This document shows positions 31,743 to 41,025 of a stretch of 64,000 nt of DNA, in pieces. Position 1 is the first letter of the stretch; every line of letters begins with the position of its first letter. The stretch comes from Vreelandella nigrificans (lineage in GTDB: Bacteria > Pseudomonadota > Gammaproteobacteria > Pseudomonadales > Halomonadaceae), in NCBI RefSeq assembly GCF_002374315.1, contig NZ_NWUX01000001.1, positions 558,001 to 622,000 of the forward strand, read 5' to 3'. A program made the translations under genes and the position numbers. Under the pieces are notes generated by a model. The model saw nothing but the letters and a program-made list of their open reading frames with translations. It ran no database searches and was not told the DNA's origin.

Positions 31743-33330
31743 GCCTACCAATGCTAATCCGCTACTGCGCTTACAGGAGTTTTCAGTTGCCTTTAATGAC
31801 AGCGTGGTCGTTGACTCACTCTCGCTCACTGTTAATGCCGGTGAAACACTAGCAATCGTAGGTGAATCTGGCTCCGGAAAGTCAGTCTCTGCGCTCGGTG
31901 CCATTGATCTACTACCTAGCAACGCGACTGTGAGTGGGCAACGTTGGTTAGAAGAGATAAACCTCAACCAACTCACCAAGCGTGACTGGAATGGCATCCG
32001 CGGCAACCGAGTCGGATTTATTTTTCAGGAGCCGATGACCTCGCTCAACCCATTACACCGCATTGGCAAGCAGATCGGTGAGACACTGCGCCTACATCAA
32101 GGGATTGGCGGGCAGGCTGCACGTACTCGCGCCAAAGCGCTGCTAGAGCAGGTCCAACTACCGCGACCGGAAGAGTTATTAGATGCTTGGCCGCATCAGC
32201 TTTCTGGCGGTCAGCGCCAGCGAGTGATGATTGCTATGGCTATTGCCAATAATCCAGCACTGCTAATTGCTGACGAACCCACTACGGCACTCGACGTAAC
32301 CGTTCAGCAAGAGATTTTAGCCCTGCTAAAAGAGCTACGTGACCGCCATGGAATGGGTGTTCTGCTAATCAGCCATGACCTGAACTTGGTACGCCGCCAT
32401 GCGGATCGTGTGTGTGTTATGTACCAGGGAAAAGTTCAAGAAACAGGTAGCGTTGTCGACGTATTCGATAAACCAAAAAGCGACTATACCAAAGCGTTGA
32501 TCGCTGCGGAGCCCGAAGGCCGACCTGCAGCACCTGTTAATGCTACACCGCTATTAACCACACACCAGCTCAGCGTCAGCTTTAAGCGGCCAAAAACAGG
32601 ACTCTTTCAGCGCCAGCCGCCCGCATTTGACGCTCTCAAAGCAACTGATTTAAGCATTTCACCTGGTGAAACCCTAGGCGTTGTGGGGGAATCAGGCTCC
32701 GGCAAGACTACCCTGGCCTCAGCCATCATGCGCTTAGTCGCTAGCCAAGGAGAGGTAACACTAGGTGATGCAACGTTAAGCCAACTCTCCGGTGATGCGT
32801 TAAGACGCCAGCGCCATCGGCTGCAAATGGTGTTTCAGGATCCTTATGGTGCCCTTTCACCCCGCATGCCTGTGTTCGATATTGTGAGTGAAGGCCTGCA
32901 CTTCCACTATCCTAACCTAACCCCAGCCGAAATAACCGAGCGTGTGCACCGTACCTTGCGCGAGGTTGGCTTACCGGAAAGCTGCGCTGCCCGCTATCCC
33001 CATGAATTTTCAGGTGGTCAGCGCCAGCGGATTGCCGTAGCTCGAGCAATTATTTTAGAGCCTGAGCTGCTAGTACTGGACGAGCCCACCTCGGCACTCG
33101 ACCGCACCGTCCAGAAACAGCTGGTAACCCTACTACGCGAACTCCAGGCTCGCCGTCAGCTAAGTTATCTATTTATTAGCCATGACTTGGCTGTAGTGCG
33201 CGCTATGGCTCATCGTATTATGGTACTTAAGGACGGTGAAGTGATCGAACAAGGCGATTGTCTTGAGGTACTTGCTAATCCACAGCATGCCTATACCAAG
33301 GCTCTGATAAAAGCCGCCCATTTGGACTAA
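31735..33330 (+). CDS. yejF: Peptide ABC transporter ATPase YejF (two nucleotide-binding domains)
   Basis: The 531-aa protein starts at MFEPTNANP, overlapping the yejE stop by 8 bases with AGGAAG upstream. It carries two full ATPase halves: Walker A GESGSGKSVSALG and GESGSGKTTLASA, signatures LSGGQRQRVMIA and FSGGQRQRIAVA, and two Walker B segments. The duplicated layout is standard for YejF and couples ATP use to both permeases. Confidence 0.95.
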   Translation: MFEPTNANPLLRLQEFSVAFNDSVVVDSLSLTVNAGETLAIVGESGSGKSVSALGAIDLLPSNATVSGQRWLEEINLNQLTKRDWNGIRGNRVGFIFQEPMTSLNPLHRIGKQIGETLRLHQGIGGQAARTRAKALLEQVQLPRPEELLDAWPHQLSGGQRQRVMIAMAIANNPALLIADEPTTALDVTVQQEILALLKELRDRHGMGVLLISHDLNLVRRHADRVCVMYQGKVQETGSVVDVFDKPKSDYTKALIAAEPEGRPAAPVNATPLLTTHQLSVSFKRPKTGLFQRQPPAFDALKATDLSISPGETLGVVGESGSGKTTLASAIMRLVASQGEVTLGDATLSQLSGDALRRQRHRLQMVFQDPYGALSPRMPVFDIVSEGLHFHYPNLTPAEITERVHRTLREVGLPESCAARYPHEFSGGQRQRIAVARAIILEPELLVLDEPTSALDRTVQKQLVTLLRELQARRQLSYLFISHDLAVVRAMAHRIMVLKDGEVIEQGDCLEVLANPQHAYTKALIKAAHLD

Positions 33331-33434
33331 TATCTGCTGAAATTTTGCTGGTCAGCGGCACTATCTGGATGGTGGTTATCTTGTTACGAACCATGAAAGA
33401 TAACGGTATAAAATTTTACTTTTCCATAAGCAAA

Positions 33435-33466
33435 CGCCCTCATTACACGATCGTGTAATGAGGGCG
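33435..33466. terminator. 32-bp perfect palindrome between yejF and rsuA (bidirectional terminator)
   Basis: Arms cgccctcattacacga and their exact complement meet without a spacer and can fold as a 14-bp stem with a 4-nt loop. It lies between convergent genes, 105 bases after yejF and 28 bases after the rsuA stop. U runs on either side are short (TTTGCTT on minus), so termination may be imperfect or the site may serve another role. Confidence 0.6.
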
Positions 33467-33493
33467 CCATACAGTTTTAGTACACGTAATAGG

Positions 33494-34198
33494 CTAGAAA
33501 CCAGCTATCTCTTCTGGGGTTAGCTCACGCCATTCGCCCGGCGCTAAATTATCCGGTAATACTATGTCGCCAATTGATCGGCGATGTAACGAACTCACAT
33601 GGTTGCCCAAGGCGGCAAACATACGTTTTACCTGATGATAGCGCCCTTCGGTAATGGTCAGCTCGGCTTGATATGGAGTAATAAAACGCAGCACGGCAGG
33701 CTGAGTGGGCGTCTCTTCTCCGTCTAGCATAATCCCTTCCGCTACCTGATCGATCGCCCATTGGGCAGCTTGATCCTCTACGGGTTCGGCTAAATCTGCC
33801 ACATACACTTTTGCACAACGGTGGCGGGGAGAAGTCACTCTATGGGACCACTGACCATCATCGGTCAACAATAATAAACCTGTGGTATCAACATCTAAAC
33901 GCCCTACTGGCTGCAGCCGCTCTACTTTCGGCAGGTCTATTAAGTCAATAACCCGCGGGTAGAGTCCACGGCGTGCAGTGCACTCCACATCTACCGGCTT
34001 ATGCATCATCAAATAGCGCAGTCCAACCAATGATAACGTTTCACCATTCAACTTGACGTCATCACTCTCGGTGTTTACCTGGGTCGCCGCTTGTTTGATC
34101 AGCTCTCCATTAAGGGTGACTTCACCATTTTTGAGCGCACGCTTCGCTAAACTACGAGTTAACGGGGTCGTTTCACTTAAAAAGCGATCAAGGCGCAT
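33494..34198 (-). CDS. rsuA: 16S rRNA pseudouridine synthase RsuA
   Basis: The 234-aa protein starts at MRLDRFLSE, whose ATG shares one base with the stop of the nitrilase gene (TAATG). It has an S4 domain (1-60), then the RsuA catalytic motif GRLDVDTTGLLLLTDDGQW with the catalytic Asp, and the EGRYHQVKRM motif. It should modify U516 of 16S rRNA. The length is typical. Confidence 0.93.
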   Translation of the reverse strand: MRLDRFLSETTPLTRSLAKRALKNGEVTLNGELIKQAATQVNTESDDVKLNGETLSLVGLRYLMMHKPVDVECTARRGLYPRVIDLIDLPKVERLQPVGRLDVDTTGLLLLTDDGQWSHRVTSPRHRCAKVYVADLAEPVEDQAAQWAIDQVAEGIMLDGEETPTQPAVLRFITPYQAELTITEGRYHQVKRMFAALGNHVSSLHRRSIGDIVLPDNLAPGEWRELTPEEIAGF

Positions 34199-35013
34199 TA
34201 TTGACCCACTCCTGGCAGCAGCGAATAGCGGTCGGCATCTTGCCATGCAGGAAATTTTTCACGAAAAGCATCTAGGTCCGTTTTATCTAGCGTCCCCGTT
34301 TCAATAAACGGAGCGTTTGCAGGATGATCGATCAGCGGTTCCCCTTTGAAATCGACCAGCATTGAGTCGCCACTGTAAGCGAGCCCTTTGGCATCCTCAC
34401 CCACACGATTTACACCCACCACATAGGCTAGGTTTTCGACCGCACGGGCCTGTAGCAAAGTACGCCACGGATGCCTTCGGGGAGCGGGCCAGTTCGCCAC
34501 GCACAGAATAGCATCATACTCGAAATGCTCGCCTTCTGCTGGTTGCTGACGCATCCATACAGGAAAGCGTAAGTCGTAACAAACGCTCAACTGCAACTTA
34601 AAGCCTTTAAGCTCAACAATTTGGCGCTGGTTACCCATTCCGTAGCGCTCATGCTCTCCAGCCATACGAAAAAGATGCCGCTTATCGTAGTGGCACAGGC
34701 CCTCGTCAGGAGTGGCCCACACCATACGGTTGAAATACTGCCCGTCTTCAACAATCGCAACACTGCCCGTCATCACACAGCCTCTCGCCTTGGCCTGTGC
34801 TTTCAGCCAAGCAACGCTTTGGCTTTGTTCCACCGGTTGGGCCATTTCACGAGAGTTCATGGTAAAGCCAGTGGCAAACATTTCAGGCAGCACGATAAGA
34901 TCAGTAACTCGGCTATCTAACTCACCTAGCAATTGCTCTAGGTGTGCGTGGTTCGCTTGAGGATCTTCCCAGCGTAAATCGCATTGCACCAAGCTTATCT
35001 TCAATTGGCTCAT
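34198..35013 (-). CDS. Nitrilase-superfamily omega-amidase (YafV type)
   Basis: The 271-aa protein starts at MSQLKISLV, with AAGGAG eight bases upstream. The catalytic triad is visible: Glu in LPEMFATGF, Lys in HYDKRHLF and Cys in LSVCYDLRFPVW. Its similarity is to the YafV/Nit2 omega-amidases, which repair 2-oxoglutaramate and related alpha-ketoacid amides. It is translationally coupled to rsuA and divergent from rarD, with a 72-base gap. Confidence 0.88.
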   Translation of the reverse strand: MSQLKISLVQCDLRWEDPQANHAHLEQLLGELDSRVTDLIVLPEMFATGFTMNSREMAQPVEQSQSVAWLKAQAKARGCVMTGSVAIVEDGQYFNRMVWATPDEGLCHYDKRHLFRMAGEHERYGMGNQRQIVELKGFKLQLSVCYDLRFPVWMRQQPAEGEHFEYDAILCVANWPAPRRHPWRTLLQARAVENLAYVVGVNRVGEDAKGLAYSGDSMLVDFKGEPLIDHPANAPFIETGTLDKTDLDAFREKFPAWQDADRYSLLPGVGQ

Positions 35014-35085
35014 GCCACTCTCCTTATGCACCGGTGTATTCATTAATTGTGTGCTAGATTAGCATTTTAAATTAATGAGGCTGCT

Positions 35086-35994
35086 ATGCTTTCCTCAACA
35101 TCGCGGGACCCCGAAGCAGTTAAAGGCGTTATGTTTGGTTTAACCGCCTATATAATGTGGGGCTGTTTCCCGCTATTTTTTGCCCTGTTTCAGGGTATTC
35201 CCGCCTTTGAAATTCTGGTCCATCGAATCTTGTGGTCGTGCTTGTTCCTGGTGGGCCTGATTAGCCTATTGCGACGCTGGTCTCCGGTGGCAGCAGCGCT
35301 GGTGCAACCACAGCGCTTAGGTCGAGTGCTGGCCTGCGCCCTACTGATTGCCTTTAACTGGGGAATCTATATTTATGCTGTGGAAAGCAAGCAGGTACTA
35401 CAGGCCAGTTTAGGCTACTTTTTGACCCCCTTGGTAAACGTAGCATTAGGTATGCTGGTGCTACGTGAGGTGATGGCACGGCTTCAGCTCATTGCGCTAG
35501 GACTGGCGAGTTTAGCCATTGCTATCCAGTTTTTCATGCTGGGAGAGCTGCCCTGGATCAGCCTACTGTTAGCGCTAAGTTTTGGTAGCTATGGGCTATT
35601 TCGCAAACAGATCCCTTTAGACGGCCTTTCAGGCCTGTTTGTGGAGACACTGCTGCTACTTCCCCTTGCGCTAATTGCTCTTACTTGGCTGAACTGGCAA
35701 GGGGAATCGCACTTTTTGTATGATGTACCTATGTCCGCACTGTTGGTGATCAGCGGTGTACTGACTGCTCTGCCTCTAATGGCATTTGCAGGGGCTGCGC
35801 GGCGCTTACGGCTCGCCACGCTGGGGTTTCTGATGTACATCAACCCCAGTATTCAGTTCTTAATTGCACTTGCTGTCTTTGACGAGAAGCTGAGTATTAT
35901 CCAACTGGCAACGTTTGTGATGATTTGGGCCAGCTTAGCGCTCTATTCTTGGTCATCGTGGCAGTCACGCACGCGCCAGACAGTGGCTTCCTGA
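35086..35994 (+). CDS. rarD: RarD/EamA-family transporter
   Basis: This 302-aa membrane protein has ten hydrophobic helices and the RarD start GVMFGLTAYIMWGCFPLFF, then ILVHRILWSCLF and VESKQVLQASLGYFLTPLVN. It is a drug/metabolite-superfamily permease; early work on this family reported chloramphenicol resistance. The true substrate is unknown. Its last 30 bases overlap the end of the convergent chemoreceptor gene. Confidence 0.92.
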   Translation: MLSSTSRDPEAVKGVMFGLTAYIMWGCFPLFFALFQGIPAFEILVHRILWSCLFLVGLISLLRRWSPVAAALVQPQRLGRVLACALLIAFNWGIYIYAVESKQVLQASLGYFLTPLVNVALGMLVLREVMARLQLIALGLASLAIAIQFFMLGELPWISLLLALSFGSYGLFRKQIPLDGLSGLFVETLLLLPLALIALTWLNWQGESHFLYDVPMSALLVISGVLTALPLMAFAGAARRLRLATLGFLMYINPSIQFLIALAVFDEKLSIIQLATFVMIWASLALYSWSSWQSRTRQTVAS

Positions 35995-37641
35995 TATTGG
36001 CTCCCTTTGCTGGTCAAGGGCTAAATCTGCCGTACCGGCAGATTTAGTCGGTTGGTAACCAATACGGAAACCGCCCCAGTGCTTACCATTTACATAAATT
36101 GGTGCCGAAAGGTCATGCATGATTTCCCCAGTATCACGCTTGTAAGTTTGCAGTAACAGTGGCTTTTCATGGGCACCGCAACGGCTGCCTGTTGGATCAT
36201 CAAAAATACGCTTGCTGCGGCAGTACTTCAGATCATGACCATAGCTGCCAGTAGGCTCACGGCTGACCGCCGCGTTGTGTGTAGGTACATAGCCGTTGCG
36301 ATCGCAGGCGATAGCATAACTTAACCTAAACTGAGTGAGCAGCGGCTCTTGCAGGTTTTGTAAGTGTCGATCCGTAAAATCGTCAAACCCCGTATGGTAA
36401 AGCAGTGGCTGGGTGCCAGGAATTGCTCGGTAGTCTGGCGAAAATAGTGCTGTATGTGCTAGCTGGCCGTTAGCCAAGCCTTTTTCAAATAGTTTGCCGA
36501 TTTGATCAGCAGCTTGACGGGCTATGCGAAACACTTCCTGATGCCGCCCCTCTAAGCGCTGCTGCGCCAGCTCACCATCAACACCTTCCGCAGCATCCAT
36601 CAATGCACGGGCCTGAGAAGCCAGATCGTGCATGTTGCGATTTCCCTCATCCACATCGTCTTCTAACTGCCTTAGGCTATCCGCAACGGTTTGGCTATGT
36701 TCTCTTGTGCTTGTCATGGCTTCTGCGACGCTAGTAATCTCGCGCTGCACATGATCAAACTCTTGGGTAATAGTAGCCAGACCACTCCCTACTTGCTGCA
36801 TACCTTGAGAGCGCTCACGAATTCGCGTCATCAATGACCCAATCGTGGCGACCACGCTATGGCCACTTTGATGCATATCATTAACCAGCTCATCAACACT
36901 TTGAGTGGCCGTTGACGTTTTTAACGCTAAGTTACGTACTTCACCAGCCACTACGGCAAAGCCCCTACCGTGTTCCCCAGCACGTGCTGCTTCAATTGAA
37001 GCATTGAGTGACAATAAATGGGTTTGTTCGGCAATTCCTTCGATCATGGAAGTGACGTTGCGCACACGCTCAATTTTATCGTTCAGCTCTGTCAACATAT
37101 CAAGCGCATCGTTAGAGCGCTCAGCGACGCCTGCCATATCTTCTATGATATCAGCAAGCTCGCTATGATTATGATGGCTTGATTGGCGGGCATTCTCCGC
37201 AAGCGAAGCGACTTGGCTAGCGCTTGCGCTCACTTGCATAATGGCGGTGTTTATCGCACTCATACTTGATGATGCATCCCTCGCCATTTTTTCTTGCTTG
37301 GCCAGACGCTGATCCATTAAATCGGCGTAATGTGAAACCTCCGCCGAGGCTATCGCCGTACTACTGGCACGATTCATTAATCGGTAGGCCATAGCCCTTA
37401 AGGATGCATAGTCACTCAGGGGCTTTACTCTCCACTGCCCTTTTTCAAGTCGTCGCCGGTCAGAGCGATATACGTCCTCAAGTGCGCTCAACAAAATAGC
37501 TCCACCGCCAAGAGCGGCAGGTAGCAATGCTACATAACTCCACATATCATTTTGAGCGACCAAGCCCGCCGACAGTGCCAATAACACCGCAGAAATTAGC
37601 AATAGCAATAAGCGCATGAGTAGTACTCTTTTTATTGACAT
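35965..37641 (-). CDS. Methyl-accepting chemotaxis protein with a C-terminal sensor domain
   Basis: This 558-aa protein has two N-terminal membrane helices (about 7-28 and 34-53) with almost no periplasmic loop. The cytoplasmic signalling domain follows, with its hairpin tip at GIAEQTHLLSLNASIEAARA and then GRGFAVVAGEVRNLA. A C-terminal domain of about 150 residues (TGFDDFTDRHLQNL to KHWGGFRIGYQPT) contains DRNGYVPTHN, RCGAHEKPLLLQTYKRDTGE and repeated aromatic residues like a Cache/PAS-type fold. Sensing is therefore probably inside the cell, after the signalling domain. The ligand is unknown and no che genes lie nearby. Confidence 0.88.
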   Translation of the reverse strand: MSIKRVLLMRLLLLLISAVLLALSAGLVAQNDMWSYVALLPAALGGGAILLSALEDVYRSDRRRLEKGQWRVKPLSDYASLRAMAYRLMNRASSTAIASAEVSHYADLMDQRLAKQEKMARDASSSMSAINTAIMQVSASASQVASLAENARQSSHHNHSELADIIEDMAGVAERSNDALDMLTELNDKIERVRNVTSMIEGIAEQTHLLSLNASIEAARAGEHGRGFAVVAGEVRNLALKTSTATQSVDELVNDMHQSGHSVVATIGSLMTRIRERSQGMQQVGSGLATITQEFDHVQREITSVAEAMTSTREHSQTVADSLRQLEDDVDEGNRNMHDLASQARALMDAAEGVDGELAQQRLEGRHQEVFRIARQAADQIGKLFEKGLANGQLAHTALFSPDYRAIPGTQPLLYHTGFDDFTDRHLQNLQEPLLTQFRLSYAIACDRNGYVPTHNAAVSREPTGSYGHDLKYCRSKRIFDDPTGSRCGAHEKPLLLQTYKRDTGEIMHDLSAPIYVNGKHWGGFRIGYQPTKSAGTADLALDQQREPISGSHCLARA

Positions 37642-37862
37642 TATTGAGTAATGGACGCCACACAGAGCGAGCTTAACCCCGCGTTGTGATTAATCTTAAC
37701 GGGTTATGTTGATGAAAGAAGTAGCACTTTGGGGGCAGAAAGAAAGCGCGTATGGCCCCATACGTCACATGACTTCTGAAGAGCAAATAAATATAAGCAC
37801 TGCAACTAAATGGAATATCATTTACCCTTTGTCTTCTGCCGCCCTCTAGACACCTGGAACTC

Positions 37863-39563
37863 ATGCTAAAGCGCTATTTGCCCATTCTGACGTGGCTACC
37901 CCATTACCATAAACGGCTACTGGGAGCAGACTTACTGGCAGGGTTAATCGTCACAGTGATGGTTATCCCTCAATCGCTGGCATATGCGCTGCTGGCTGGG
38001 CTACCCGCGGTGGTTGGGCTGTATGCCAGTATTCTTCCCCAACTGCTGTATACCTTGTTTGGCACTAGCAAAGCGCTCGCGGTAGGCCCCGTTGCCATTA
38101 TCGCCCTAATGACTGGCGCGGCGCTTTCCTCTGTCGCTACCCCAGGTAGCGATGCTTATCTGCAGGCGGCATTGGTACTTTCATTGCTATCCGGGGTAAT
38201 CCTGGTCGTAATGGGGGCGTTAAAAATGGGCTTTTTTAGCAATTTTTTGAGCCACCCTGTGATTTCTGGTTTTTTAACTGCCTCAGGTATTCTTATCGCC
38301 GCTAGCCAACTAGGTAGCCTGCTTGGAATATCTAGCAGCGGTTTTACCTTGATTGAGCGTTTGATGACGCTGCCCCCAAACCTGTCGGCGGTAAACCCTT
38401 ACACACTCGCTATCGGCAGTGGCACCTTGCTCTTCCTAGTCGCCCTGCGCCGTTTTGGAAAACCAGGGCTTTGTGCCCTTGGTTTACCTAGTGCTGTCGC
38501 TGACTTAATCGCCAAAGCAGGGCCTGTTTTCGCAGTGGCTGCCACTACGCTAGCGACTTGGCACTGGCAACTAGCAGAGGTCGGTGTTGAGGTGGTGGGA
38601 ACTATTCCAAGTGGCCTACCCGCTCTGAGCTTTCCTTGGGGCGATACAACACTATGGCGTGCGCTACTTATTCCTGCGCTGCTCATCAGCCTAGTGGGTT
38701 TTGTGGAATCAGTATCCATGGGGCAAATGCTAGCTGCTAAACGGCGACAGCGTATTTCACCCAACCAGGAGCTAATCGGCTTAGGGGCTGCCAACTTAGC
38801 CGCTGGCGTTACTAGCGGTATGCCAGTAACAGGCGGTCTTTCACGTACCGTTATTAACTACGACGCTGGCGCTCAAACACCCGCCGCGGGGGCATTTGCA
38901 GCCTTGGGTATAGCACTGGTTACGATGTCGTTTACTGGCTGGCTCTATTACCTGCCAATTGCCACACTAGCTGCCACCATCACAGTGTCTATTTTGACGC
39001 TAGTGGATATACCAACGCTGCGCCAGACATGGCGCTATTCTCGTAGTGATTTTGCTGCCATGGCCGTCACTATATTACTAACGTTAGTTGAAGGTATTGA
39101 GACTGGAATTATTGGCGGAGTAGCCCTCTCTGTTGCACTGTTTTTATATCGTACTAGTCGCCCCCACAGCGCACTGGTAGGCCGGGTTCCCGATACGGAG
39201 CATTTTCGCAATATCGAGCGTCACGATGTAGAAACGGCAAGCAGAGCTGCACTGCTGCGCATTGATGAAAGCCTCTATTTTGCTAATGCACGTTATTTAG
39301 AAGATACCGTCTACAACCTAGTCGCTAGCCGCCCAGAACTTGAACATGTGGTGCTCATATGCTCGGCGGTTAATTTAATTGATGCTTCTGCTTTGGAAAG
39401 CCTGGATGCTATCAATGCTCGTTTAAAAGATTCTGATGTAAAACTCCATCTCGCAGAAGTAAAAGGGCCAGTGATGGATCATCTCAAAAGAAGCGACTTT
39501 CTTGAGTCGCTTACTGGACGTGTTTTCCTTAGCACCTACGCTGCATGGAGAGAGTTTAGTTAA
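37863..39563 (+). CDS. SulP-family anion transporter with STAS domain
   Basis: This 566-aa inner-membrane transporter has the SulP signature DLLAGLIVTVMVIPQSLAYA and PVVGLYASI-type segments. It has about 12-14 helices to residue 410 and a C-terminal STAS domain (about 440-550) with CSAVNLIDASALESLDAI. The substrate may be sulfate, bicarbonate or an organic acid. No carbonic anhydrase gene is adjacent that would favour bicarbonate. It is followed by a strong terminator and stands alone. Confidence 0.9.
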   Translation: MLKRYLPILTWLPHYHKRLLGADLLAGLIVTVMVIPQSLAYALLAGLPAVVGLYASILPQLLYTLFGTSKALAVGPVAIIALMTGAALSSVATPGSDAYLQAALVLSLLSGVILVVMGALKMGFFSNFLSHPVISGFLTASGILIAASQLGSLLGISSSGFTLIERLMTLPPNLSAVNPYTLAIGSGTLLFLVALRRFGKPGLCALGLPSAVADLIAKAGPVFAVAATTLATWHWQLAEVGVEVVGTIPSGLPALSFPWGDTTLWRALLIPALLISLVGFVESVSMGQMLAAKRRQRISPNQELIGLGAANLAAGVTSGMPVTGGLSRTVINYDAGAQTPAAGAFAALGIALVTMSFTGWLYYLPIATLAATITVSILTLVDIPTLRQTWRYSRSDFAAMAVTILLTLVEGIETGIIGGVALSVALFLYRTSRPHSALVGRVPDTEHFRNIERHDVETASRAALLRIDESLYFANARYLEDTVYNLVASRPELEHVVLICSAVNLIDASALESLDAINARLKDSDVKLHLAEVKGPVMDHLKRSDFLESLTGRVFLSTYAAWREFS

Positions 39564-39590
39564 CTACACCTTGTTCAAAAAACACTTGAA

Positions 39591-39620
39591 AAGCCAGGCA
39601 CTTGCCTGGCTTTTTCTTTT
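39591..39620 (+). terminator. Terminator of the SulP gene
   Basis: AAGCCAGGCA pairs with TGCCTGGCTT, followed by TTTCTTTT, 27 bases after the stop codon. Confidence 0.85.
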
Positions 39621-39775
39621 AAAGCTCATGCCATTTAGCCTCACAATTTAGATCGGCGTTGACATATCCCTATGCGCTTACCTACTATCAACCGGCCACC
39701 AAGTAAAACCAAATACCGCATAACAAAACCAAAAATAACGAGATGTAAATACAACCACAATAAAGGAGCATTCAA

Positions 39776-40936
39776 ATGCGCCCATTCGCTCACCGCTTAC
39801 TCATTGCCACTTTACCTTTATCACTACTCGGCGCTGCGATTAGCTACGCTAGCGAAGTTGAGCTGCCAAACACCATGGCATGGACAGCCTATGGCACTAA
39901 CTCCAGTGGCTATGCCCAAGCCGTCGCTATCGGGAATATGCTGCAGAATAAATATGGATCCTCGGTACGGATCCTACCGGGTGATAACGACGTATCGCGT
40001 ATGACTCCACTCAAGCAGGGTCGTGTTGATCTTTGTGCTTGCGGTATTGCCAGCTACTACGGTGCGGAGGGCGTGATGATGTTTGCCGACCGCGACTGGG
40101 GGCCTCAGCCCCTGCGAGTGATAACTACCTCGACCGCCTCTTTTGGTCTATCTCTGGCAGTCGCAGGTGACTTAGATGTTGAAACACCCGCTGACTTGGC
40201 AGGTAAACGTATCGCATATATTCGCGGTGACGATGCCCTCAACAAAGGAACCGAGGCTTACTTAGCTTTCGGTGGGCTTACCTGGGATGACGTCCAGCGT
40301 GTTGATTACCCGGGATATGGTCGCTCCTTCGACGGTATTATTGCTGGCGACGTGGACGCCTCCTTCACTACAACAGTCACCCCACCTGCACAGCAGCTTG
40401 CTAGCAGCCCACGTGGCATTAGCTGGCCGGTGCTAGACCCTGAAGACGAAGCCGGTTGGGAGCGTATGGCTGCCGTTGCCCCTTATTTTCGCCCCCATGA
40501 AGTGACCGCAGGCGCTGGTGGTATTAGCGCCGAGAATCCCGTCCCCAGCGCTAGCTACCCTTACCCCATTGTGGTCGCCAATCAGAGCCTGGATGACAAG
40601 GTCGCCTATGGGTTAATCAAGGCAATGCAAGAAAATTTCGACGACTATAAAGATAACGCCCCAGGAGCCGTTGGCTATGCCTTGGAAGAGCAGGATCTTT
40701 TATGGGTCGTGCCATTTCATGATGCCGTGGTGGAGTACTACAAAGAGATCGATGTGTGGACGGATGAAATGCAAGCACATCAGGATCAGCTCGTGGAGCG
40801 CCAAGAAATCCTGTTAAGTGCCTGGGAAAGTTTCATGCAAGACGCGCCTAGTGATGAGGAAGCATTTACGATCAGTTGGATGGAAGCTCGTGCCATTGCA
40901 CTGAATGATGCCGGTTTCGAGCCAATTTTCGAGTAA
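39776..40936 (+). CDS. TAXI-family TRAP transporter solute-binding protein
   Basis: This 386-aa exported protein has a signal peptide to about residue 25 (ISYASE) and AAAGGAG upstream. The TAXI pattern is clear: WTAYGTNSSGYAQAVAIGNML, then VRILPGDNDVSRMTPLKQGRVD, then DLAGKRIAYIRGDDALNKG. Such proteins feed dicarboxylates, amino acids or similar compounds to a fused TRAP permease, which is the next gene. The longer C-terminal extension (VEYYKEIDVWTDEMQAHQDQ) is helical. Confidence 0.92.
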   Translation: MRPFAHRLLIATLPLSLLGAAISYASEVELPNTMAWTAYGTNSSGYAQAVAIGNMLQNKYGSSVRILPGDNDVSRMTPLKQGRVDLCACGIASYYGAEGVMMFADRDWGPQPLRVITTSTASFGLSLAVAGDLDVETPADLAGKRIAYIRGDDALNKGTEAYLAFGGLTWDDVQRVDYPGYGRSFDGIIAGDVDASFTTTVTPPAQQLASSPRGISWPVLDPEDEAGWERMAAVAPYFRPHEVTAGAGGISAENPVPSASYPYPIVVANQSLDDKVAYGLIKAMQENFDDYKDNAPGAVGYALEEQDLLWVVPFHDAVVEYYKEIDVWTDEMQAHQDQLVERQEILLSAWESFMQDAPSDEEAFTISWMEARAIALNDAGFEPIFE

Positions 40937-41025
40937 TGCCCCAGGGGCAGCATTCGTTGCCCCTACTGATTATCGGCCCCTCCCTTGATTGCAGACATTT
41001 CCGCCATGACCATAGATACCTAGCC

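Noticed and set aside
37673..37864. A 63-aa minus-strand frame between the chemoreceptor and the SulP gene
   Set aside because: It begins inside the SulP start region and has no ribosome binding site or recognised family.
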